From Phoebastria nigripes (taxonomy: Eukaryota > Chordata > Aves > Procellariiformes > Diomedeidae), in contig JAYKAV010000778.1 in assembly GCA_035582835.1 (NCBI GenBank), forward strand, positions 3,263,860 through 3,327,859: DNA of 64,000 bases, read 5' to 3'. Below are positions 1-9,875 of this stretch, one piece after another. Each line of letters opens with the position of its first letter. Positions within the stretch are counted from its first letter, which is position 1. Under the pieces are notes generated by a model. That model had not been told where the DNA came from. It saw only the letters and a list, made by a program, of their open reading frames with translations, and did not search any database. A program made the translations under genes and the position numbers.

Positions 1-1678
1 TCTTGCACGTTCAAGAATAACTCCCACAGAATAAGATGAGGAATATGGGGTTGGACTTTTTATGCTCTTATGCTTTTTTGTTCTGTGTGAAGACAATAGC
101 TCTCGATTTTTAAAGTGTGGACTTTTTTTTCAGCAGGCTGAAGATACCTGCAGTTTTAAAAGGTCACTGGAGTTGGTTGATCATTAGTCTTCAGCCATCT
201 TTTAAATAGACAAAAGCCAAATCATTGGCATTGTAAATTGGTCTACGATGCCATCAGCATATAAAGATAAAAGCTCTGACTGATACTGGTTGGCCACCAT
301 CCAGCAGTTACGCTATTTCCAACGACACTAGAAAAAACAATATTCTTTACACGCATACTACCTGCTGGTTTTTTCCTTCAGTCTAGAAACTTACTACAAT
401 TTGCTATAAACTATTAGCCCAGCCTACCTCGCATAAACACCAGGGTGGGAGGGAAGCTCACAGAATTACCACTGCCTTTGGTGTGCTGAATAGTGTAATA
501 CTTCCACGGTCTGAAAAAAACAGTGAAAGTGACATCCAGGATCTCCTCAGTTTCTGTTATTTACTCCTAAAATATAGTTCTCTTTAGATAAGATAACATT
601 TTTATTCCAGGCAGAACGAAAGCTTAAAACCGATGACGTGAAGTCAGGGAACAACTGCAATACCGCTTCCAAGTGCCAGGCTGCAAATAAAGCCATACCT
701 GCAGACAACACAGGGCATTTGTGCAGGCTATAAATGAATACAGAATTTGAGCTACTTTTTGCAGATGAAACTGGCTGTAGTCTTCGCTTAAGCAGTCAAA
801 TAAAGCAGGCTAACTGAGCCAGTCAAACCCAGCTGAATACACTTACAGCAAGCGGGCGGTTCTTGCTGAACTCAAGCCATGGCACCAGCCATCATTGAAA
901 AATAGAAAAAAAAAAAAAAAAGAAAACCTAAGAAGGGTTGGGACCTGGGGTTTATTTGGAGGGTGGGGAGTGGAAAAGAGAAGGAGGAACAGCTGCTTTG
1001 CTATTGGTTTATCATTGCACTGTTATGACTACAAACTTTTCTATACTGGCTATCTATACGGTGCCTTTCAGTCCCCTGACAAACTTAACAGCTGTGGGGT
1101 TATTATGGCTAGCACACATCTCTCCACGGGGACTAGATACCACACCACTCTATTTTAAGTATGATATAATGGAAAATGGAGCAGGGATCTCAAAACGGCC
1201 TTTAGCTGTTAACCTCAGGAAGCAGCTTTAAAAAGATTATATTTGTTATTGTAGTTGTTAATAGTTTCCAAAAGGATGACTCCTAGGACTGCAAGAGCTC
1301 ATTGACTTCACGTACATACATCCTTCACCGAGGTCAAACGGGAATCGTTCATGAGCACAGAGTTGAGAAAAGAATTACCTAATGAAGTGCTCTTGCCTGA
1401 GCACATCCAGCTCAGACAGCGCTTTCTCGCAAACATAAAAAGGAGCTTTTAATGTGAAAACCTGTTTTTATTTGAAACTCGGAAATGTTTATGGGAAATT
1501 CTGCCTCTAGGCTCCGAGACACGCACATGCATAAATGCACAGAGCATTGTTCGCATTTGCATCATTGTGGTCTCAAGGGGGAAAAGGTCTGAAAAACAAA
1601 TCTGTTTTTACAAAGGGACTGACATGAAATTATCCAAGTTAGAACATCATAGTAACAGTGACAGCCAAAGGTACTTAC
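1..1678. other. No gene seen; AT-rich intergenic or intronic DNA
   Basis: Apart from the A16 run there is nothing recognisable. Two overlapping frames at 895-1231 start at or near the A run and have no protein character. Confidence 0.7.
906..921. repeat. A16 homopolymer
   Basis: Sixteen A residues; the Lys-rich start of the 87-codon frame at 895 is its translation. Confidence 0.95.
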
Positions 1679-1845
1679 CAAGGCAGACTCTCTTGAAATC
1701 CACTCTGTTGATAAGCTCTTCAAGAAAGAAGATACAAAAGTCAAAAGCATGCATTTCAAAGTCAATACTACAGAACTCTGCACTGAACTTCACCAATATA
1801 GTGATGAGAAAAGAGGGCATTAGATAGTGACATTTCTTTTGGGAA
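1679..1845 (-). other. Candidate 167-nt exon, hydrophobic peptide
   Basis: The minus strand carries CCACCCATTCTATCCAG as a fair acceptor and CTTG|GTAAGT as a strong donor, 167 nt apart. One frame is open across the whole interval, including EFCSIDFEMHAFDFCIFFLE, rich in Phe, Ile and Leu. The composition is what AT-rich chance frames tend to give, and no family is recognised. The start phase (2) does not continue the end phase (1) of the 42 kb candidate. Confidence 0.15.
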
Positions 1846-2133
1846 CTGGATAGAATGGGTGGTGGTGAAATGATTATGTTATGGACAGTGTAACGTCCAT
1901 GGTAGCTAATTCCATGATAAATTCACTGATCACCACATGACAATTCCACAGCATATGAAGATATTAAATAAGAATTCCCCTGAGAATCTCAACTGAAATT
2001 TCAGGTGTGACTCATTTGACAGTGATTTTTCAGACCATATTTTAGAACAAGGCAGACATCATTTTTCTAAAGTTTCGTTAGACTTATGGAATTTGTTTTT
2101 GCATATAATGCAAGCTCTCTTTTCTTTTCATAG

Positions 2134-2162
2134 GTGGTATTTCAATGGAATATCAATCACAG
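2134..2162 (+). other. Candidate 29-nt microexon
   Basis: The acceptor CTCTCTTTTCTTTTCATAG is among the best in the window. A CACAG|GTAAAA donor follows after 29 nt. All three frames are open; one reads VVFQWNINH and another WYFNGISIT. The length is not a multiple of three, so inclusion would shift frame unless flanking exons compensate. Its phase would fit the candidate exon at 9154 if the two were joined. Confidence 0.2.
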
Positions 2163-2422
2163 GTAAAAGTTAATTTCATTCATAAGAACCGTTGACAGCT
2201 AAAAGTGCTCGCCTCTTACATGAGAGAGTTCCGAAACCTGAAATAACAGCTGATATGACTATATTTTTGAGTTAACTAATTGGCTGATTTATTCTGAAGT
2301 GTGCACAAGATGGAACAAGAGGGAATGATAAACAAAGTTACTGACTCGAGAGGAGGAATGAGCAAGAAAAGGTTTGTAAGAAAAGGCAAGCACAAAGACA
2401 GATTTATGCTTTTTCTTTTGTT

Positions 2423-2944
2423 TTAGTCTGTGAGGTTGTCGATAACATTGGGTGTTTGCAGCTTCTGAACCTGTCCTGACCTGGCAACCTCAGGGTCAAT
2501 GCTCTGGTTCCTGTCAAGATGGGCTGAAGGGCAGGAAGGAGAGTGGCAGATGAAGAGCCAGGATGCAAAGTTTGTACAAATACAAACAAATGTGGTGTCG
2601 GGAGTCACCGAGGCACCCAGGTGGGGATGTTCAGAGGGGAAGTGCTGGTGATGGGAGTTTTGAGGGCCCATAGGACATCTGGAGCTGGGTGAGGGACCAA
2701 GCAAGTAACTGCTGATGGGGTACGGGGGCAATGAGCAGCAATAAGTCACATGGAAAGGGGAACAGAGCGGGACGCTGGATCCAGAGCAGTAAGGCCAGAC
2801 TTGTTGGGTAAATAGGCTGGGACTGGGATTTACTACTGGAGATGATGACCACTTAGTGCTGCCACTTATTCCTGTAGCTTGGTGGAGGGAACAGAAGGAT
2901 GTGGGTGACTCAGAGGTCCACTGTTGCTGATGGTCTATATGCAT
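2423..2944. other. Strand-asymmetric G-rich block, longest open frame of the window
   Basis: The plus strand is purine/G-rich here, and the minus strand therefore has few stop words, giving a 173-codon frame. Its product is rich in Ser, Pro, Cys and His, with no domain, membrane segment or repeat. Shorter overlapping frames in other registers on the same strand are open too, which points to composition and not to selection. It may be an old unrecognised repeat or a transcribed noncoding segment. Confidence 0.4.
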
Positions 2945-4672
2945 GGCACTATAAGCTGTTTTACAGTTTGCTCTTCAAAGGCCTAACAAATTTCACACCA
3001 TGTGTGAAACGACTCATTAAGGTTTTGCTTTCAAAAGTTGGAATATGCTATAATCACAGATGTCTGTGCAGGCTTTTTTCAGACTCCTTATGTATTACTG
3101 TTGTCTCTGACTATATGATGATAGGCTGTTTTTCCAATGTTATCTGCCTCAGTGCTAGAACAGTCCTGCTCTGGGATTGCTGTCAGGTGGAAGGGAATTG
3201 TCTATAGAACCCCAGTTCCACCTGCAGCAGGGGTTGGAAACTATATAGTGTATAGGAGAGGAAACTGCAGACAGACAATCACAGCTGCCCTGGAGAATAA
3301 GATTCATGTTCTGCAACAGATCTCTCACGTGATGCTAAAATACATGTTAAAAAAAAAATTCACAACGGACAACTATTTGTGTGTTTCTCATGCTCTGGGA
3401 GCCTGACTCCCAGTCTGACTGACAGATCCTCAAAAATACATCTCAAGAGCATAGTGAACCACTAAGATCTGCTCATCTGCCTTCCTGCATAACATGAGCC
3501 ACAGAATTTCACCCAGTTATTTCTCTACCCATACAGAACATGGTCTGACTGAACTAACAAAATCCAACATTTTTGATCGTATAACTGCCAGCCTTCACCT
3601 TGGAAGCATAATCAGATTGGATTGCCTACCAATATTTAGAAAATTAGCTAGGAAAGATCCTGTTAAGCAATGCTTGCAAATTTAGACTTGTATTTCTGGA
3701 ACTTTTTATTTCTTATTGTGCTCTTGAGAATATATAAGATATGAACAGGCAAACACATTTTCTTTTGCATCTTTTCCCTACTATGCAACAGGAAAAAAAC
3801 AATAGCAACATTCTCGCAAACTGTTACAAAATAGAAGATTCATACATGATTGTCCATGTTTAAATCACGAGGGAGCGAAATATAAAAGGCAAAAGAGACA
3901 TCAAGTCAGTATTATTATTAGATTGAAAAAAAAGCAAGCAAATGCTTCAAACCTGTCTGTTAAAGCAATGTTGTTTGGGAACGCTTTCCTTGCTTTTCTG
4001 ATTACTTCCCCATTGGGAGGAGGGTGGAATGCATGTGTTGATTTTACTAAAATTTCCTTCTGAAAGGGCTGTTTAACTTTTAAGTAACACTGAAACACAA
4101 ATAACCTCACTCAATTTACATACAAACTACTCTGACAAGCCAAATGCCTTCCCTTGGCAATAGCTGAAGCAACACAGCCTGCGTCTGAAGCATTTCAGCT
4201 GTCCTGCTCATTCAGCGCTGCTCAGACACTTCACGTTCTGCAGTAAATGAGGATATGGTTACTTACAGTAAAGTTGGAGAGAAAACTCAGTAAATTTTAA
4301 GCCTTTAAATGTCCAGTCCTAACTTCCTTCTTAACATTTTGCTTCAGCAGAGCACTTAGGTATTGATGACATTGAGGGAATTGATAGTGTTTGTTATTCA
4401 TCTTCTTTTAGTTGGTCTGTGAACTAAAAAAAGTGAAAATATTTATTGGTGCACAGTCAGTTTCCATCAAAAAGCTGAATCTGATTGTATTTTGTTTTTA
4501 CTTTTGCTAGGTTTCTCACAGAAAATACCTCCTCTTTTTTTTCTTAATCCATTCAGGCTCCCTAACTCTGCATAGAAGCTCACACTTCTTGCGTAATTAC
4601 TTTTAAAGCCTTCTCCCGTCATAGCATGGCTGTCTCTTTAAACTACTTATTACGTTTCTTTTCCTCTCTCAG

Positions 4673-4684
4673 TCTTTGTTGANG
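4673..4684 (+). other. Candidate 12-nt microexon containing an ambiguous base
   Basis: A strong pyrimidine tract and acceptor (TTTCTTTTCCTCTCTCAG) is followed 12 nt later by the donor core GTAAGT. Base 4683 is N, which sits in the second-last exon position, so the donor strength depends on what it is. The length is a multiple of three. Chance occurrence is possible because the two words are short. Confidence 0.15.
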
Positions 4685-5064
4685 GTAAGTCAGCTTTAGG
4701 TGGTGAATACTATAGGCAAGACTGCCTGTTCCCTGGGAATCCCCTCTGCAGAGAGAACAAAACAGCTTCACTCACTTCTCCGAGAGTGGATCTGTGCAAT
4801 CTAGAAAGGGTTACTGGCTTAATTTGCAGGCAGAAGTGCCTCTCTGTCATTCCTCCCATTGCTCAGCGGCTGTGTGTTTGCCAAGCAGGAGAGTCAAAGC
4901 TGTATCAAGAGCATTCCCTAAACACAAGAAGCGGAGGAAAAACTAGCACAACTCTCTGATGCATTAGCTGCGACACTTACTTCAGAACCATTTTATTCAA
5001 TATTTAATCCTAAGGTTCTTTTAGCAGCTTGTTCAATTACTGGATGAAAGAAAGAAAGGAGGGG

Positions 5065-5083
5065 AAAAAAAAAAAAAAAAAAA
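5065..5083. repeat. A19 homopolymer
   Basis: Nineteen A residues after a GAAAG-rich stretch. No retrotransposed body recognised upstream. Confidence 0.95.
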
Positions 5084-6557
5084 TCGCCAGCATAGATACA
5101 ATTAGCCAAGACTTCCCATCACCACCACCATTCATCACCAGCCTTGAGAAATCAAATCTTTTTATTCTCTCCCACTCATTCCACTCATGTTTAGTACTTC
5201 TATATCAAATACGGCAGATTCAAAAGGAGTGATTGGGAAATACTTTTTTTGTCAAGTAGCCCAATGATTAGAGTGCTATTTTGAATGGTGCGAGCTCTCT
5301 TTTGCCTCAGCTAAGCTACACACAAGTATTAAAGCAACACACTCAGTGAAGCAGGAGGAAAGCCTCGCTCTTTCTCTGCAGATTCTGAAAAGAAAAAAAA
5401 AGGTATAAAGAAAGGGCTTAGATACGTACACTCCAGGAAAGGCTGTTGATCCCACTAACATGGAATTACCAGGAGTTAGGCAGCCTAATGTTGGTCACGG
5501 ACAGCTTAAATCCTTTTCTTGTGGCCCCAGCCCCACATCTCAAGCATGTTCCTTCAGAGGTACATAATTCATAGTTTCTAGCTCACACAGGTAACAAACA
5601 TTTGTGTGGCACCATACATTATCATAACACCTTATCAACTCACACTTTTCAAGAGCCTCCCCTGGAGAAACATAAAGGCTGTAAGTGCCACAGTCTCTCC
5701 AAGAGTAGCACAAACGTGTCCCCTTCCCAGTGAGAGGTTTTGCTACTGCAGGCAACGTTTCCTCAGGAAAGGAGCTATGGAAAGGAGCAGCTGCCGTTGT
5801 CACTGCGTATCATCCGCCTTAACAAATACCAGGGAACCACTGCCAGGATTAATCCCTCTCCTGACTGTCATAACATGTACAATGAGTCTTCTCCTTGAGC
5901 AGCTTTTTCTACTTATCTCTATTTTTTGCTACAGAAGCCACGTCTATGCAAGCAGGGGATCATATGGAAGAATGAATAGACTCTGATTTATGCATATCAT
6001 ATCAGAGAGCCTTTCAGAAGCTCCTTCTGGGTCAGCATCCTCCATTATTCTCCAAATGTCACAAAAAGGTATTTAAATCAACAGGCAGGAGAGCATGGAT
6101 TAACAAGCAGAGAAAGACACAGATATCAGAACGGTTGCTGCAATCATAGTAAATACTGCACACCCCTGTCTCCACTGGCCCTTTTTTTAACAGCGGTTGG
6201 GAAGTGTGCAAGCACACCTATTTGGGATGGGAGTTGTGGATGCCAGCTGGACCTAGCTTGCTGTTCCTACCTTGCTCACAACTATTTTTGATGACTTTGA
6301 AGCCACCGACAGCCATGGCAGAACCTTGAGGTCTCAGCTCCAAGGCTATCAACGCAGCCTCTTCACCACCAGGCTCAGGATGAAGTTGCACGAGCTGGGA
6401 CACACCACCCTCACAGCTCGTCCCGTTCCCTCTTTATACCTCTCCCGCGTCCCTCCCTGCCCCTGGATGCCCTCTCTGGGCTGTCTGCACCTCCTGTCTG
6501 ACCCTGCTGGGGGCTGATTCAACTCACTGACTCGACAGAAAAGCCCTCCAGCAATAG

Positions 6558-6597
6558 AAAACAAACAAAAAAAAAACCAAAAAAACCCAAAGAAAAA
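6558..6597. repeat. A/C-rich low-complexity tract
   Basis: A runs of three to nine bases broken by single C, CC and CCC, directly after a GC-richer block. It creates the Phe-rich start of a minus-strand frame that is not a gene. Confidence 0.88.
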
Positions 6598-6877
6598 CAG
6601 GAAAAATGCAGATATATTCTGCCTCAAGCTCACCCTTCAGAGCTGTGCCCTGTGCAGCTCTGGGGCTCTCTGACTCCACGGGTGTCCTTGAGTCCGCCTG
6701 TGGCAGCTGCTTATTTTAGTTGTTTTTGGTGGATATAGATTGCAATGTGGTTCCCTGCTTGTGCTTTTATTTCTGCTGTCACAGAGCGCCGCTGCTCTCC
6801 CTCATTCCTCCACAAATCCTTACCCTCGACTACATCATCATCTTAATCCAATGCTTTCATCCAATTTTTGCAATATT

Positions 6878-6951
6878 AAAAAAAAACAACCAAACAAAAA
6901 AACCCCACCAAACCAAAACAAAAAAACCCCCACACAACCAAAACCAACCAA
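6878..6951. repeat. A/C-rich low-complexity tract
   Basis: About 74 bp of A and C only, with A runs, CCCC and CCCCC blocks and CCAA units. Frames crossing it on both strands are compositional artefacts. Confidence 0.9.
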
Positions 6952-8534
6952 CTCTTCCAGAGAACATAAAAATATAAAGCAATGTTGCAACAGAAGGCTT
7001 GTAGCAATATTTATAGAACGAAATGGCTGTTGTGCCTCTAGGTTAAAATCCAGGATAGCACTCACAATTTGGGTTTCTGTGTGTTCCCACTGACCCGTCC
7101 AAATTCTTGCTAGTAGGGGTTGAAAGCAACAGTTAAAGGCACTTGTGGTGCAATTAAAAACATATTGGAGTGGGTAAGCTGGGCAGCTGCTGGGCACTGA
7201 AGACCAGCAGGCAGCCGCCTCCTGCATGTCAGTGATGCTCAGTGCCTCCCCACGCGCTGCAGGTCCCATTGCCTTCCACCACCGACCTGCCAGCCGGCAG
7301 CATGCCCCAGTCCACAGTAGGAGTGCTCACATTTCATTTCCAGGCATCAGGTTTGTAATTGTTAACTACTATCACTAACTGATTAGACACTGAGCAGTTC
7401 CAAAAACACCAGTCTGGGGGTGACAACTTTCTGTCGTGTGAGATCTGACATCTCGAAAAAAAATGATGCATGCACACGTGCAGGCATTTCATAGCTTTTA
7501 AATATTAGCACCAACAATTATTTCTGCTTCACTTATGCTTTTTGCGAGTTTTAAATATTTAGAGTTCAGCCTGTTCAAAGATTTATTTTATTTTACTTTT
7601 GATATTTACTGTAACTGTCACACCTTCTTTATCACAGCTTCAAACATGCTGCAACTTCTAACCTACTGAGAGTGTATCAAGGGATTTGGTGCTGGTACCA
7701 ATTCACAGATTCACTCATCCCATAGTCATTTTGTTACCATCAAATGCCATTGAGGTACTCTGATTAGAGTCCTCTCCTCAGCCATTGCTCAGGAAACCTG
7801 CCTCCATTTTTCTAGAAAACCCCCCCAACAAACCCAAACCAAAATTATTTTTGCACATTTTTCAGAACAAAGGGACTTTAAGTGTACAAAATTACAGGAG
7901 GTGATATTCTCACAGGATTATAGGCAGTCCTGGCACCTTGGATATTCATTCAGGATTGGGGTGACTTGCTCTTTTTTCATATCGAAGTGAGCTACTCAGG
8001 TCTTCATAGGATGCTTGTTCTAAGTCCTCACACTGATGCTTGTATTAAATCCTAAAGTGTTTGTTGATATAAAGGAAAGACAGAATTAGTCTTTAAACCT
8101 AGTTATAGAGCTTCAACCAGAATCTACATTTTTCAAGGAATTTGCTATCATGCAACAAAGAAAGAAATAAACAATCAAAACCCCAAGCCCCAAACGCACC
8201 GCCTTACTATTATGAAAACATGATTTTTGATGAACGGTCTTCTGATCAGGCTAATGGATATTTTTCTCCTTTATTAACAAGGAACCCCTATGACCTCTCT
8301 TACACGTATGTGGACTGCGTGCCTATGTCTAGATGGCCGTGACACACAGTTCTTAGGCTCTCTTTCCATTTTCAGGCATGCTAAATTTACATCCACTGCT
8401 TACTTCACAGTAAACCTTCTACTAGTAGCTGATTTTCCAGTATTAACCCAACAATTACACTAACTGATATATAGTATATGGCAGTACACCTATATTAATA
8501 TAAGCCAACCAGCCCTGTCTCTGCTGAGAAGTCA

Positions 8535-8557
8535 GGACAGACCCCATGGGTCTGTCC
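8535..8557. repeat. Perfect 10-bp inverted repeat with CAT loop
   Basis: GGACAGACCC, loop CAT, then GGGTCTGTCC. The centre is the palindrome CCCATGGG. It lies in a GC-richer block of about 8.5-9.0 kb that holds no recognised element. Confidence 0.88.
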
Positions 8558-9153
8558 ATGGAGAACAGATTTTGGAAGCAAAAAATTTTCACATTTTTAA
8601 GTTTCATTCTGAATAGGTAGGTGCAGAGAAAACAGCTGTCATGAGTGCCGAAACAAAATGCAGAAAGACTGAAAAGTGCTGGCAGTGCTCTGAAAAAGCT
8701 TTGGAGGTGAAATTGGGAATTAGGGTGGTTTTCAGGGTGAGCAGCTGGGAGCTGGTGGGATAGGTCCTCCTCCTCCCAGGAGCAAGAGTCCCCTGAACAC
8801 AGAAGGCCAGGGTTTCAGCTTTACCACTCTTATATCCTCCTGGATATTAAAATATGGAGGGCTGGGTCTCCGGCCTCGAGGGCTGGCCTGCTTTTCCTGA
8901 AGGTCCCTAAATCAGCCTCCAGGACTGAGGCTCTGTGCCAGCGAGATACTATTATTTATGGGTTAGAGACGTGTTTCAGGTGCACAGGGGGAGTCTGAGA
9001 GCTGATTAAGCTGTAGACATAGCGATTCTGCAGAAGGAAGCTGCTTGTACAAGTGGTCTTTGGGTACTCAAGGACTGTGCAGACCAGCTTTTAGTTAGGT
9101 GTCTGAACACAGATTAAAAGGTGCTCACTTTTGCAAATTTGTCTTTGTTCTAG

Positions 9154-9238
9154 GTTTCTTTACCGCCGCCGTCATCCAGACAACACGCTGCCCTTAACAT
9201 ATCTACCAAAACTGCTGTTGGGGTTTGAAGCAACAAAG
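9154..9238 (+). CDS. Candidate internal coding exon (85 nt), product not recognised
   Basis: A good acceptor (TTGTCTTTGTTCTAG) precedes this segment, and an AAAG|GTGGGG donor, weaker than consensus, follows it. With one base completing a codon from an upstream exon, the remaining 28 codons are open up to the donor and include RRRHPDNTLPLTYLPKLL. The segment keeps four CpG dinucleotides, including the CCGCCGCCG run, in a region where CpG is rare; this may mean constraint or merely chance. The other two frames contain stops or lack support. It starts in phase 2 and ends in phase 0. I do not recognise the peptide. A chance open frame between splice-like words is a real alternative. Confidence 0.25.
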
Positions 9239-9825
9239 GTGGGGTACTCACAAAAAGTTTTTGATTAAAATAGAAAATAACATCAACTTACATGAAAATA
9301 TAATTCAGTACTTATTTGATATTTTGTTTTTACTCTAATAAAAGGGTTAATGTAATCTTTCACAAATTGTTATTCACCAGCAAAAAGCATATAACAACAT
9401 GCACTGACTGCAAATGCTGTATTTAAATATTCAATACAGACGTACTTGTGGAGAACTGACACAGAAAAATCCCCTGCTCTCTCTTCCTCCTCATTCAGCA
9501 AATCAGGTGGAGGATTTTGAACGTAAATTCAGAAAGTTTTTTCATAAATAGAATATTCCAGCAGTTAAGACTGCGGTTTTAAGCAGTTCTGAATTTTCTC
9601 ACATTCTCTTCCTATGCCTTGGTGGAAATAAATCAAACTCTTAAGCTGCTGCAATAATCTCTGAGAGACAAAACAGATGGAAAAAATAATGGGATAAGGT
9701 ACCTTATGAGTGAGATTTTGGCAACTCACACCTAATGCCTCTGTTCTTTACCTAAATGTTTAGACTTGCAGCTGCCAAAACTGAAATAAAATTGTGTTGT
9801 TTTTTTTTTTTTTTTTTTTTTTTTT

Positions 9826-9875
<50 letters not shown>

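Larger units (their letters stand above)
2945..9153. other. No gene seen; AT-rich with GC-richer patches
   Basis: GC-richer patches lie at 6230-6530, 7150-7310 and 8500-9000. A 126-codon plus frame (5606-5986) is Cys/Arg/Leu-rich without domain features; it shares its space with an 87-codon minus frame. A small A/C stretch also occurs at 7817-7842. No known transposon was recognised. Confidence 0.65.

Noticed and set aside
5606..5986. 126-codon plus frame preceded by a CACAG|GTAACA junction
   Set aside because: Overlaps an 87-codon minus frame, shows no domain or signal, and composition is Cys/Arg/Leu-rich without a pattern.
9694..9707. Palindrome ATAAGGTACCTTAT
   Set aside because: A 14-bp palindrome without further context is not unusual in 64 kb of AT-rich DNA.
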